Below, one piece after another: positions 34,012 through 41,602 of a stretch of 64,000 bases of DNA. Source of the stretch: Afifellaceae bacterium (GTDB lineage Bacteria > Pseudomonadota > Alphaproteobacteria > Rhizobiales > Afifellaceae). The first letter of the stretch is position 1. The number at the start of each line of letters is the position of its first letter. The DNA lies in the NCBI GenBank assembly GCA_028281235.1, contig JANQKG010000024.1, positions 1 to 64,000 of the forward strand. The letters run 5' to 3'. Made by a program: the position numbers and the translations under genes. The notes under the pieces were generated by a model. The model was not told the origin of the DNA. It worked only from the letters and a program-made list of their open reading frames with translations, and made no database searches.

Positions 34012-35025
34012 ATGAAACAATGCTGGGACCTTCAGACCCACCACACTGGCAAACCCACCGCGCTGGGGCGTTCGCTGATCGGGGGCTTTGAATTGAGCGC
34101 TGAGAGTTTTGAAAGCCGACTAGCTTCGGCTGCTGGAACCGTCGATGCGGTGCTGGAGGAATTGCTCACGGCAACGGCGCGCGCCGGTGAGATCGCGCGG
34201 CCGGACCGCCTGTTGGACGCCATGCGCTACGCAACGCTGGGGGGCGGCAAGCGGCTCAGGCCGTTTCTTCTGGCGGAGGCGGCGCGGGTTTTCGGGGCGG
34301 ACGGGGCGAATGTGCTGCGCGCCGCCGCTTCCGTTGAGCTCATCCATTCCTACAGTCTCGTCCATGACGATCTTCCGGCCATGGACAACGACGATCTGCG
34401 TCGCGGGCGGGCGACCGCGCACCGCGCCTATGACGAGGCAACCGCCATCCTGGTCGGCGACTCGCTTCTCACGCTGGCTTTCGACGTACTGGCCGACGAG
34501 AAGACCGATCCGGACCCCGCCGTCAGGGTCGATCTCGTGGCGACGCTGGCCGTCGCCTCAGGGCTCGGCGGCATGGCCGGCGGCCAGATGCTGGACCTTG
34601 CGGCGGAGGGGCGTTTTGCGGACGACAAGGCGCCGCTTTCGCTCTCCATGGACGACATCTTGCGGCTGCAGGCGATGAAGACCGGCGCGCTCATCACCGC
34701 ATCGGCGGAGATGGGTGCCATCATCGGTCGTGCCGACAAAGCCGGCCGCAAGGCACTGCGCGATTACGGCCATCTTCTCGGGCAGGCGTTCCAGATCGCC
34801 GACGATCTGCTCGATGTGGAATCGGACGCCAAGACGCTCGGCAAGGCGACGGGCAAGGATTCCTCGATGGGTAAAGCGACTCTGGTGGGGCTCATGGGCG
34901 TTGAGGCCGCGCGCGAGCGGCTGGCCGGCCTGGTGGCGGAGGCGGAGGCGGCCCTCGACCGGTTCGGCGACAAGGCCGATGTGTTGCGGCAGGCGGCCCG
35001 CTTCGTCGCAGATCGCCGCAATTGA
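34012..35025 (+). CDS. ispA: Farnesyl diphosphate synthase (polyprenyl synthetase)
   Basis: This enzyme condenses IPP with DMAPP and GPP to make the farnesyl diphosphate used by HpnD. The first Asp-rich motif is in SLVHDDLPAMDNDDLRRG and the second in QIADDLLDVESD. LGGGKRLRPFLL and GDSLLTLAFDVL are also family blocks. The 337-residue length from ATG 34012 is about 35 residues longer than usual at the N-terminus, so the true start may be further in. It is divergent from hpnN and only five bases from the next gene. Confidence 0.92.
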   Translation: MKQCWDLQTHHTGKPTALGRSLIGGFELSAESFESRLASAAGTVDAVLEELLTATARAGEIARPDRLLDAMRYATLGGGKRLRPFLLAEAARVFGADGANVLRAAASVELIHSYSLVHDDLPAMDNDDLRRGRATAHRAYDEATAILVGDSLLTLAFDVLADEKTDPDPAVRVDLVATLAVASGLGGMAGGQMLDLAAEGRFADDKAPLSLSMDDILRLQAMKTGALITASAEMGAIIGRADKAGRKALRDYGHLLGQAFQIADDLLDVESDAKTLGKATGKDSSMGKATLVGLMGVEAARERLAGLVAEAEAALDRFGDKADVLRQAARFVADRRN

Positions 35026-35030
35026 GCGCC

Positions 35031-35927
35031 ATGGCTAAGAAGAAAAAGGCGACGCTGCACGGCGTGATCGCTGCGGCGCCGACGCCGATCACCGACACTC
35101 ACGAGCCGGACCTCGGACGTTTTGTGACGCTCTGCCGCTGGCTCCTTGATAACGGCTGCGACGCGCTCAACATCTGCGGCACCAACGGCGAAGCGACCTC
35201 GCTCACCGTCGAGCAACGCATGGCCGTCATGAGCGCCGCGGCCGGGGCGCTGCCCGGAGAACGGATCATGTGCGGCACCGGCGCGGCCTCCGTCGGCGAC
35301 GCCGTTCAGCTTACCGAGCACGCCGCCGCGCTCGGCTTTGCCGGCGCTCTGCTTCTACCGCCGTTTTACTACAAGGGCATCCCCGACGATGGGATCGTGG
35401 GATATTTCGAGCGCATCGTCGCGGCAACGCAGAACGCGCCGATCGATCTCTACCTCTACAACTTTCCGCAGCTTTCCTGCGTGGAATATTCCGTGCCGCT
35501 CATTGAGCGCCTGATCGCTGCGTTCGGCAGCCGCATCGCCGGGCTGAAGGATTCTTCCGGCAATCTCGATTACGCGTCGAGCGTCGCTTCGATCTCCTCT
35601 GATCTCGCAGTTTTTCCGAGCACCGAAGCGGTGCTGCTTAAGGCGAGGGCCGGCGACTTCGCCGGCTGCATCTCCGGCAGCGCCAACATAACCTCAGCGC
35701 ATTGCGCCAAGGCCTATCACGACGGTAACGCTGTGGCGCTCGATAGGGCGGTCGCCATTCGCACCCTCGTCACGCAATTGCCGCCGGTCCCTGCGATGAA
35801 GGCGGTGCTAGCCGCGCGGCTCAATGATCCAACGCTTGCCACTGTGCTGCCGCCACTGGCGCCGCTTCCCGACGCCGATGCCCGGCAGCTTCTTGCCGAT
35901 ATTGCGGCGCTGGAATCGTCGGACTAA
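35031..35927 (+). CDS. Dihydrodipicolinate synthase (DapA)-family lyase
   Basis: This is a class I aldolase-type TIM barrel of 298 residues. The Schiff-base lysine lies in AGLKDSSGN (Lys173), the tyrosine in LYLYNFPQ, and the pyruvate-carboxylate motif is GTNGEATSLT. It could be a DapA paralogue or another pyruvate-dependent lyase (keto-deoxy sugar acid or hydroxy-keto acid aldolase). The context of aldo/keto reductase, RidA and PLP enzymes favours a catabolic role. ATG 35031 lies five bases after ispA. Its stop overlaps the convergent aldo/keto reductase by four bases. Confidence 0.85.
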   Translation: MAKKKKATLHGVIAAAPTPITDTHEPDLGRFVTLCRWLLDNGCDALNICGTNGEATSLTVEQRMAVMSAAAGALPGERIMCGTGAASVGDAVQLTEHAAALGFAGALLLPPFYYKGIPDDGIVGYFERIVAATQNAPIDLYLYNFPQLSCVEYSVPLIERLIAAFGSRIAGLKDSSGNLDYASSVASISSDLAVFPSTEAVLLKARAGDFAGCISGSANITSAHCAKAYHDGNAVALDRAVAIRTLVTQLPPVPAMKAVLAARLNDPTLATVLPPLAPLPDADARQLLADIAALESSD

Positions 35928-36760
35928 TCGTCCCATTCAGGCGCGGCGTCGGCGGGGTCGATGATGCGCCCGTCCGGCCGTGAAAGCGCGGAGATGGCGG
36001 CCATATCGTCCGGCTCCAGCGCGAAGTCGGCGATGGCGAAATTCTCCTTGATACGCTCCGGCGACGCGCTCTTGGGCACCGCGATCACACCGTCCTGCTG
36101 AATGTGCCAACGCAGGATCACCTGGGCGGGCGTGCGGCCCAGGCGTTTGGCGATCGACGAAACCGTCTCGTCCTTCAGCATGTCGCCGCGTCCAAGCGGT
36201 GAGTAGGACGTGAATGAGATGCCGCGCTCGCGACAGGCGTCGATGACTTTGTCCTGGTTGAGATAGGGATGGTATTCGCACTGATTGGTGACGATCGGTT
36301 GATCGGTCGCCGACCAGGCGTCGGCGACGAGCTTGCTGGTATAGTTCGACACGCCGATATGCCGCGCCATGCCGCGCCGCTTCACGTCGTTGAGCGTGCG
36401 CGTCGTCTCAGCGATAGTGAGGTCGCGGCTCGGCCAGTGAACAAGGACGAGATCGACATCATCCATGCCGAGGCGCTTGAGGCTTGCCTCAACGGCGCGT
36501 TGCATGATTCCATCGGCGAGTTCCGGCGGCGGCACTTTCGTCGTGACGAAGATCTCCTCGCGCGGCACGCCGGAGGCGCGGATCGCCTCGCCGACTTCCG
36601 CCTCGTTGCCGTAGGCAGACGCGGTGTCGATATGGCGATAGCCGGCGGCGAGGGCGGCGGAGACCGCCTTGACGCATTCCTCGCCACGCAACGGCCATGT
36701 GCCGAAGCCGATGGCCGGTATCGCGGCGCCATGCGCGGAGACGGCGTGCAGAGCCGACAT
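35924..36760 (-). CDS. Aldo/keto reductase
   Basis: This is a cytoplasmic NADPH-dependent reductase of the AKR superfamily (2,5-didehydrogluconate-reductase-like), 278 residues. The catalytic tetrad is visible: Asp in YRHIDTASAYGNE, the Tyr in the same stretch, Lys in TTKVPPPE and His in LVLVHWPSRD. NADPH-binding IAVPKSASPERIKENF is near the end. Its ATG shares one base with the stop of the RidA gene upstream, so the two are co-transcribed. Confidence 0.92.
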   Translation of the reverse strand: MSALHAVSAHGAAIPAIGFGTWPLRGEECVKAVSAALAAGYRHIDTASAYGNEAEVGEAIRASGVPREEIFVTTKVPPPELADGIMQRAVEASLKRLGMDDVDLVLVHWPSRDLTIAETTRTLNDVKRRGMARHIGVSNYTSKLVADAWSATDQPIVTNQCEYHPYLNQDKVIDACRERGISFTSYSPLGRGDMLKDETVSSIAKRLGRTPAQVILRWHIQQDGVIAVPKSASPERIKENFAIADFALEPDDMAAISALSRPDGRIIDPADAAPEWDD

Positions 36761-37128
36761 CAGCCGACGGGCTTGTAGGCGATGGCCTCGATCTCGACCT
36801 TGATGTCGATCATCAGCCGCGCCTCAAGCGTCGTGCGCGCCGGCGGGTCGTTGGGGAAGTAGGTCGCATAGGTGGCGTTGAACGCGGCAAATTCCTTGGC
36901 GTCGGTCAGGATGACGAATGTCTTGACCACGTCGTCGAGCGTGCAGCCGGCGAGCTCCAGGGCCGCCTTGATGTTTTCCATCACCTGCCGCGTCTGTTCC
37001 TCAATGCCGCCGGACACAACCGTGCCGCTCTGGTCGGTCGGCACCTGGCCGGATATGTAGACGTAGTCCCCCGCCCGCACGGCCGGCGACAACGGAACGT
37101 GCGACTTGCCGAATACCTGCTTACCCAT
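36760..37128 (-). CDS. RidA/YjgF family enamine/imine deaminase
   Basis: This 122-residue RidA-family protein hydrolyses reactive enamine/imine intermediates from PLP enzymes. AVRAGDYVYISGQVPTDQSG, the RQVMENIKAALELAG helix, KTFVILTD and the C-terminal PPARTTLEARL with the conserved arginine are visible. I chose ATG 37128 (MGKQVFGKSHVPLSPAV). An in-frame stretch reaching upstream is antisense to the neighbouring PLP-enzyme gene and is not part of it. Standing divergent to a PLP enzyme fits a protective role. Confidence 0.92.
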   Translation of the reverse strand: MGKQVFGKSHVPLSPAVRAGDYVYISGQVPTDQSGTVVSGGIEEQTRQVMENIKAALELAGCTLDDVVKTFVILTDAKEFAAFNATYATYFPNDPPARTTLEARLMIDIKVEIEAIAYKPVG

Positions 37129-37176
37129 GCTTTGGCTCCCCTTCTGTCGCACCGGCTGTAGAGAAAAGAGGCTCCG

Positions 37177-38253
37177 ATGACAAATGCTCCGGCGATGAAT
37201 GTTGGCGACATAGAGACACCGGCCGTAACGATCCTGCTTGATCGCATGGAGGCCAACATCGCCCGGGCGCAAGCGCTGATGGACGCGCACGGCGTGGACA
37301 ACCGCCCGCACATCAAGACGCATAAGATTCCTGCGATCGCATCCATGCAGATCGCCGCCGGCGCCAGCGGCATCACTTGCCAAAAACTCGGCGAGGTTGA
37401 GGTGTTCGTGGATGCCGGCATCGCCGACGACATTCTGGTCACCTACAACATTCTCGGCGAGGTGAAGACCGATCGGCTGATGGAGCTGTCGTTGCGCGTC
37501 AAGCGTCTTGCCGTTGTCGCCGACAATGAGATCGTCTTGCGCGGCCTTTCCGAAGCGGGCGTGCGCCACGGACGCGACGTGCCGGTGCTGATTGAATGCG
37601 ACGGCGGCATCGGCCGCAATGGCGTGCAGACTCCTGAGGCGGCGCAAGCGCTTGCTCAGATGGCGACGAACCTGCCGCGCATCCGCTTTGAGGGCCTGAT
37701 GGTCTTCCCCAACAAGGGGCCGGAAACTGCCGCCTTCATGAACAAGGCGCTGGAGCTCATCAGGGCCGACGGCATCGCGGTGCCGGTGGTCTCCGGCGGC
37801 GGCTCGCCGGCGCTGATGACGCTTGCCGACTTTCCGATGATGACGGAGCATCGCGCCGGGACCTATGTCTACAACGATTTGATGATGGTCGACGCGGGCG
37901 CCGCCTCGCTGGATGATTGCGCGATGCATGTGCGTGCCACGGTGGTTTCGATGCCGACGGAAGACCGCGCTATCATCGACGCCGGCTCCAAAGTGCTCAC
38001 GCGCGATCAGTACACGCTCTCCAATTTCGGACAGCTGGTTGAGCATCCCGGTGCGGTCGTGGCCAATTGCTCGGAGGAGCACGGCATGCTCGACCTGTCG
38101 CGTGCCCAATCCAAACCGCGGATCGGCGACATCGTCAACGTGATCCCCAACCATTGCTGCGTCGTCTCCAACATGGTCGACGAGGTCTATGGCGTGCGCG
38201 ACGGGCAGGTTGAGACGGTCTGGCCGGTGGCGGCGCGCGGCCGGGTCCGCTAG
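37177..38253 (+). CDS. D-threonine aldolase / D-serine dehydratase-like PLP enzyme
   Basis: This 358-residue fold-type III PLP enzyme has an alanine-racemase-like barrel. The motif RPHIKTHK (residues 43-50) includes the PLP lysine. The C-terminal IPNHCCVVSN resembles the His-x-Cys metal site of eukaryotic-type D-serine dehydratase and D-threonine aldolase. IECDGGIGRNGV and VSGGGSPA are phosphate-binding segments. The likely substrate is a D-3-hydroxy-amino acid, not further defined. Its last 22 bases are duplicated at 38919-38940. Confidence 0.87.
   Translation: MTNAPAMNVGDIETPAVTILLDRMEANIARAQALMDAHGVDNRPHIKTHKIPAIASMQIAAGASGITCQKLGEVEVFVDAGIADDILVTYNILGEVKTDRLMELSLRVKRLAVVADNEIVLRGLSEAGVRHGRDVPVLIECDGGIGRNGVQTPEAAQALAQMATNLPRIRFEGLMVFPNKGPETAAFMNKALELIRADGIAVPVVSGGGSPALMTLADFPMMTEHRAGTYVYNDLMMVDAGAASLDDCAMHVRATVVSMPTEDRAIIDAGSKVLTRDQYTLSNFGQLVEHPGAVVANCSEEHGMLDLSRAQSKPRIGDIVNVIPNHCCVVSNMVDEVYGVRDGQVETVWPVAARGRVR
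38232..38253. repeat. 22-bp direct repeat, left copy, flanking the uspA cassette
   Basis: These 22 bases, ending in the stop codon TAG of the PLP-enzyme gene, recur exactly at 38919-38940. The DNA between the copies contains only the universal stress gene and its regulatory region. Confidence 0.9.
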
Positions 38254-38310
38254 GCGGTCATTGGCGCATCGGATCGGCGGCTCTCTGGCTGGCTTGCCGC
38301 CCCTGGCCGC

Positions 38311-38324
38311 TTGACCTGCGTCAA
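38311..38324 (+). promoter_or_regulatory. FNR/FixK-type binding site upstream of the universal stress gene
   Basis: TTGACCTGCGTCAA is a perfect inverted repeat (TTGAC-N4-GTCAA) matching the FNR/FixK/Dnr box family. A class II arrangement would place transcription near 38359, and TAGCTA/TAGGCT lies at the right distance as a weak -10. This suggests induction under low oxygen. The other bases of the 210-base gap show nothing notable. Confidence 0.75.
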
Positions 38325-38463
38325 GGACTGAGCGGCCGCGGCGGCACTAGCTAGGCTTTAAATCAGCTGCAATCAGTGGTCGCGTCGGCTTGTCCCGGCG
38401 TGTCATCTACCGTTGGGGCGCCGCCTGGAGCGGAGAAGCCAAGGCTGGCCAAGGAAACGTACC

Positions 38464-38919
38464 ATGAAACCGAATCTGATCCTGCTTGCCGCCGACGGCT
38501 CCGAGCCGTCACAGAAAGCCCTGGACTATGCGGTGCTGCTCGCCAAAAGCGCACCAGCAAAGCTGCTTGTCCTTCACGTTCAGAAGAGACACGGTCGCGA
38601 GAGCATTCCACCGGAGCTGGCGGAACTTGAGCGCATCGAGCACATCCGAGTCACCGAGGCGGAGGTGCTGCACGGCGTGGCCGAAACAGTCGCGGCGACG
38701 GCTGAGCAGCAAGCCCGTGCCAAAGGCGTCGCGGAAACCGGGCGGGTCGTGGTGGAGGGCGATCCGGCCCGTGAGATCATCGCGGCCGCCAAAGCCAACA
38801 ACGCCGATACGATCGTCATCGGCAGCCGGGGCTTGGGCGACCTTGAGGGTCTGCTGCTCGGTAGCGTATCGCATAAGGTGGCGCAGGCGGCGCCGTGCAC
38901 CTGCGTTATCGTGCGATAG
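38464..38919 (+). CDS. Universal stress protein (UspA family)
   Basis: This is a 151-residue single UspA domain. It starts NLILLAADGSEPSQKALDYAV with the ATP-site Asp, has a VLHV strand and ends with the nucleotide-binding signature VIGSRGLGDLEGLLLGSVSHKVAQAAPC (G-x2-G-x9-G-S type). It probably binds ATP and supports survival under energy or oxygen limitation, in line with the FNR/FixK box 140 bases upstream. The gene and its promoter are enclosed by a 22-bp direct repeat, which suggests a later insertion at this site. Confidence 0.92.
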   Translation: MKPNLILLAADGSEPSQKALDYAVLLAKSAPAKLLVLHVQKRHGRESIPPELAELERIEHIRVTEAEVLHGVAETVAATAEQQARAKGVAETGRVVVEGDPAREIIAAAKANNADTIVIGSRGLGDLEGLLLGSVSHKVAQAAPCTCVIVR

Positions 38920-38940
38920 GCGCGCGGCCGGGTCCGCTAG
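38919..38940. repeat. 22-bp direct repeat, right copy, flanking the uspA cassette
   Basis: This is identical to 38232-38253. It starts on the last base of the uspA stop and contains the reverse-strand stop codon (38937-38939) of the ornithine-cyclodeaminase-family gene. Confidence 0.9.
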
Positions 38941-39929
38941 TTCTCCACCTCAAAACCAAGCCCGAACTGTACAGCCATCCGGCAGGCGTGTTCGGCAATT
39001 GCGGTGTCGAGCGCCGGGGTTCCGGTGAGGTCGCAGATTGTGATCTCGTCTTCGCTCTGGCGGCCCGGCTTCGTCCCCGCCGCCAATTCGCCGATCTCGT
39101 CGGCGACGTGATCGTCCTCTAAGAGCCCAGCGGCGATCGCAGCACGCATCTCGCCCATTGCGCGGCTCTGCTCATTGCGGTCGCAGACGAAGCGATCGGC
39201 CGCTACGAGGATGCGCGGATCGAGTTCGTTCTTATTCGGCGCATCCGCCCCAATTGCGGTGATATGCAGGCCTGGGCGAAGCCAGTCGCGTTTGATGATC
39301 GGTTTCTCCGCGGGCGTGGCCGTGATCAGGACATCGGCCTTGCGCGCGACGTCCTCTACCGTCGCGGCAACGCGGACGGAGATGTCGAGCGTGTTGCGTA
39401 TCCTCAGCGCGAAGGCCTCCGACTTGCCGGTCCCCCGCGCCCAGACGATGAGTTCTGAGAAATCGCGCACCTCTTTCAGCGCCTGCACCTGCAATTCGGC
39501 CTGGGCGCCCGCGCCGATCACCCCGGCGGTGTGGATCTCGGCCGGCGCCAAGTGCTTGGCGGCGACGGCGCCGGCGGCCGCGGCGCGCAAGCCGGTCAGA
39601 TAGCCATTGTCGAGGAGCACGGCCGTCGCGATGCCGGACTCTGAATCGAGCAGCACCGTCATGGCGCCGACATTGGGCAGCCCGAGCCCGGCATTGTCAC
39701 CAAAACTCGGCGTCACCTTAATGGCGAAATGGGTGAGCCCGGGCACGTAGGCGGCGCTCACATCGAGCGTGCCGTGATGCGCCTCGATCGCCATAGTGAG
39801 ATGCGGCGGGACGGTGACGGCGCCCTCAGTCAGCGCGCGAAGCGTGCTTTCCGCCAGCGCCACCAATTCCGCGTCGAGCTCCACGCCCGATCTCAGATCG
39901 TCCTCGGTGAGGATCGTCACATTCGACAT
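38937..39929 (-). CDS. Ornithine cyclodeaminase / mu-crystallin family protein
   Basis: This is a 330-residue NAD(P)-dependent enzyme of the OCD/mu-crystallin family. It has KVTPSFGDNAGLGLPNVGAMTVLLDSESG with the substrate region, TGLRAAAAGAVAAKHLA and the Rossmann motif GVIGAGAQAELQVQAL. VLITATPAEKPII and HITAIGADAPNKNELD follow. Family members include ornithine cyclodeaminase, ketimine reductases and iminosuccinate reductase, and sequence alone does not choose. Convergent orientation next to a D-threonine-aldolase-like gene suggests linked amino-acid metabolism. An upstream in-frame extension to 40097 is not supported. Confidence 0.88.
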   Translation of the reverse strand: MSNVTILTEDDLRSGVELDAELVALAESTLRALTEGAVTVPPHLTMAIEAHHGTLDVSAAYVPGLTHFAIKVTPSFGDNAGLGLPNVGAMTVLLDSESGIATAVLLDNGYLTGLRAAAAGAVAAKHLAPAEIHTAGVIGAGAQAELQVQALKEVRDFSELIVWARGTGKSEAFALRIRNTLDISVRVAATVEDVARKADVLITATPAEKPIIKRDWLRPGLHITAIGADAPNKNELDPRILVAADRFVCDRNEQSRAMGEMRAAIAAGLLEDDHVADEIGELAAGTKPGRQSEDEITICDLTGTPALDTAIAEHACRMAVQFGLGFEVEN

Positions 39930-40064
39930 GTTTCCGGAGCTTTTTCCTGCCGCCAACAGCGACGATCCCCGCGGGAAGCCGCCTATGTCAATGATACCGA
40001 CGTCGAAGCCGGCCTGAAGCTTCCCGCGAGCCGCGCTCGCGGTTTGCGCGTTTGTCCCTTTGCC

Positions 40065-40116
40065 GGAGCATGATCTTATCGGAAAACCGGTATCCACTTT
40101 TCGGGATCATGCTCTA
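40065..40116. repeat. Rhizobial-type intergenic repeat, copy A3 (short form)
   Basis: It reads GGAGCATGATCTTATCGG...CACTTTTCGGGATCATGCTCT, the element seen at 1099-1186 and 55873-55921 but without the adjoining CCATTCTGATT palindrome. It lies between a minus-strand and a plus-strand gene. Confidence 0.85.
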
Positions 40117-40171
40117 GCATAAGGCCAAGGGACCCGCCGCGACAGGTGCGGCACGAGGACGGAGAGCACCC

Positions 40172-41425
40172 ATGTACACCGTCGGTGAGGAGGAGATTGA
40201 AGCGATCGCCACGGCGATCCGCGAGGGCGCGCTGTTTCGCTATGGCGTCGGCGGCGAATGCGACCGCTTTGAGGAGCGCTACGCCGCTTATCTCGGCGTG
40301 CGGCATGTGGCGATGACGGTGAGCGGCACGTTCGCGCTTTCAGCAGCGATGATTGCACTCGGGATCGGCCCGGGCGACGAGGTGCTGATCCCGGCGCATA
40401 CTTATATGGCGTCGGCAACGGCGGTGCTGACCACCGGTGCAATTCCCGTGATCGTCGATGTCGATGAGAGCATCACCATCGATCCGCAGGCCGTGGAGGA
40501 TGCGATCGGCCCACGCACCAAGGCGGTGATCCCGGTGCATATGTGGGGTGCGGCCTGCAACATGGACGCCATCATGGCGATCGCGGAGCGGCACGGCTTG
40601 TGGGTCATTGAAGATGCATGCCAGGGCGTCGGCGGCGGCTATGAGGGCCGCCGGTTCGGCTCAATCGGCCATGTCGGCGCGTTCAGCTTCAACTACTTCA
40701 AGAACATGACCTGCGGTGAAGGCGGAGCGGTGGCAACCTCCGACGACAGAATCGCGGAGCGCGCGCGCTGCGCCATCGATCCCTGCCATTTCTATTGGAC
40801 GGGCCGCGCCGACACGCTGAAGCCGTTTGCCGGCAACGGCGGCCGCGCCTCGGAGCTGCAGGGCGCGATGCTGAATGTCCAGCTCGATCGCATCGACGGC
40901 ATGATTGAAGCGATGCGCGCGGAGAAGCAGAAAATCCTCGCCGGCACGGCGCAGTTTGGCAATCTCGGCCTCAAGCCGTCGCCCATGAACAGCGCCGATT
41001 ACGATTGCGCGACGCATGTCATGTATCTCCTGCCCTCAGCCGATGCTGCAAAGCGCTTCGTCGACGTGCAGCCGGCCGTGATTGCCGGCAAGACCGGCCG
41101 CCACACCTACACAGAGTGGGACCAGGTGCTGATGGGCCAGGGCGCAGCGCATCCGGCGATGAACCCCTACAACCACCCCGACAACAAAGAGTGCCGCCGG
41201 AGTTACAGCAAAGACATGTGCGCGGCCTCTCTCGACATCCTGAACCGCACGATCATGGTGCCGACGCACCCCGATCGCAGCGCGGAGGAGATCGACGCTC
41301 TGATCCACAATATCGGCGTTGCGGCGCGCGTGGCGCTGGGTGAGGCCGGCGCCGATGCGGCTGCCGTCAAAGAAACGGCGACGCTCGACTGGCAGAAATT
41401 CGATATGACGGGCAGCGACGGCTGA
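40172..41425 (+). CDS. DegT/DnrJ/EryC1/StrS-family aminotransferase
   Basis: This 417-residue fold-type I PLP enzyme belongs to the family that aminates keto-sugars and related compounds. MTVSGTFALSAAMIALGIGPGDEVLIPAHTYMASA, VIPVHMWGAACNMD, VIEDACQGVG and the PLP lysine in FSFNYFKNMTCGEGG (Lys177) are all present. There are no other nucleotide-sugar genes nearby, so the substrate is open. The gene starts 52 bases after repeat A3 and is monocistronic, followed by repeat D2. Confidence 0.88.
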   Translation: MYTVGEEEIEAIATAIREGALFRYGVGGECDRFEERYAAYLGVRHVAMTVSGTFALSAAMIALGIGPGDEVLIPAHTYMASATAVLTTGAIPVIVDVDESITIDPQAVEDAIGPRTKAVIPVHMWGAACNMDAIMAIAERHGLWVIEDACQGVGGGYEGRRFGSIGHVGAFSFNYFKNMTCGEGGAVATSDDRIAERARCAIDPCHFYWTGRADTLKPFAGNGGRASELQGAMLNVQLDRIDGMIEAMRAEKQKILAGTAQFGNLGLKPSPMNSADYDCATHVMYLLPSADAAKRFVDVQPAVIAGKTGRHTYTEWDQVLMGQGAAHPAMNPYNHPDNKECRRSYSKDMCAASLDILNRTIMVPTHPDRSAEEIDALIHNIGVAARVALGEAGADAAAVKETATLDWQKFDMTGSDG

Positions 41426-41481
41426 TTGATGCGCTCATGCGCTCCACCTGCCATCCCGGTCGGCAGGTCCGCTTCACTTCA

Positions 41482-41585
41482 GTCGTCATGCCCGGACTTG
41501 ATCCGGGCATCCATTCCTGAGCCGCTGGCCCTTGGCAAAGCGCCGGCGGAATGGATTGCCGGGTCAAGCCCGGCAATGACGACGA
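41482..41585. repeat. Palindromic repeat, copy D2
   Basis: GTCGTCATGCCCGGACTTG and CAAGCCCGGCAATGACGAC form the arms, with inner CCGGGCATCCATTCC and GGAATGGATTGCCGGG. It is the same family as 9934-10052. It lies between two convergent genes. Confidence 0.8.
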
Positions 41586-41602
41586 AGAAGGACTGTAGTC
41601 CC

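Noticed and set aside
36760..38154. A 464-codon minus-strand frame ending in RidA
   Set aside because: Only the last 122 residues resemble a protein family. The rest is antisense to the PLP-enzyme gene.
35031..41425. A beta-hydroxyaspartate cycle (aldolase, iminosuccinate reductase and aminotransferase present)
   Set aside because: The dehydratase is missing, the aminotransferase is of DegT rather than aspartate-glyoxylate type, and the aldolase-like protein looks closer to D-serine dehydratase/D-threonine aldolase. Evidence is insufficient.
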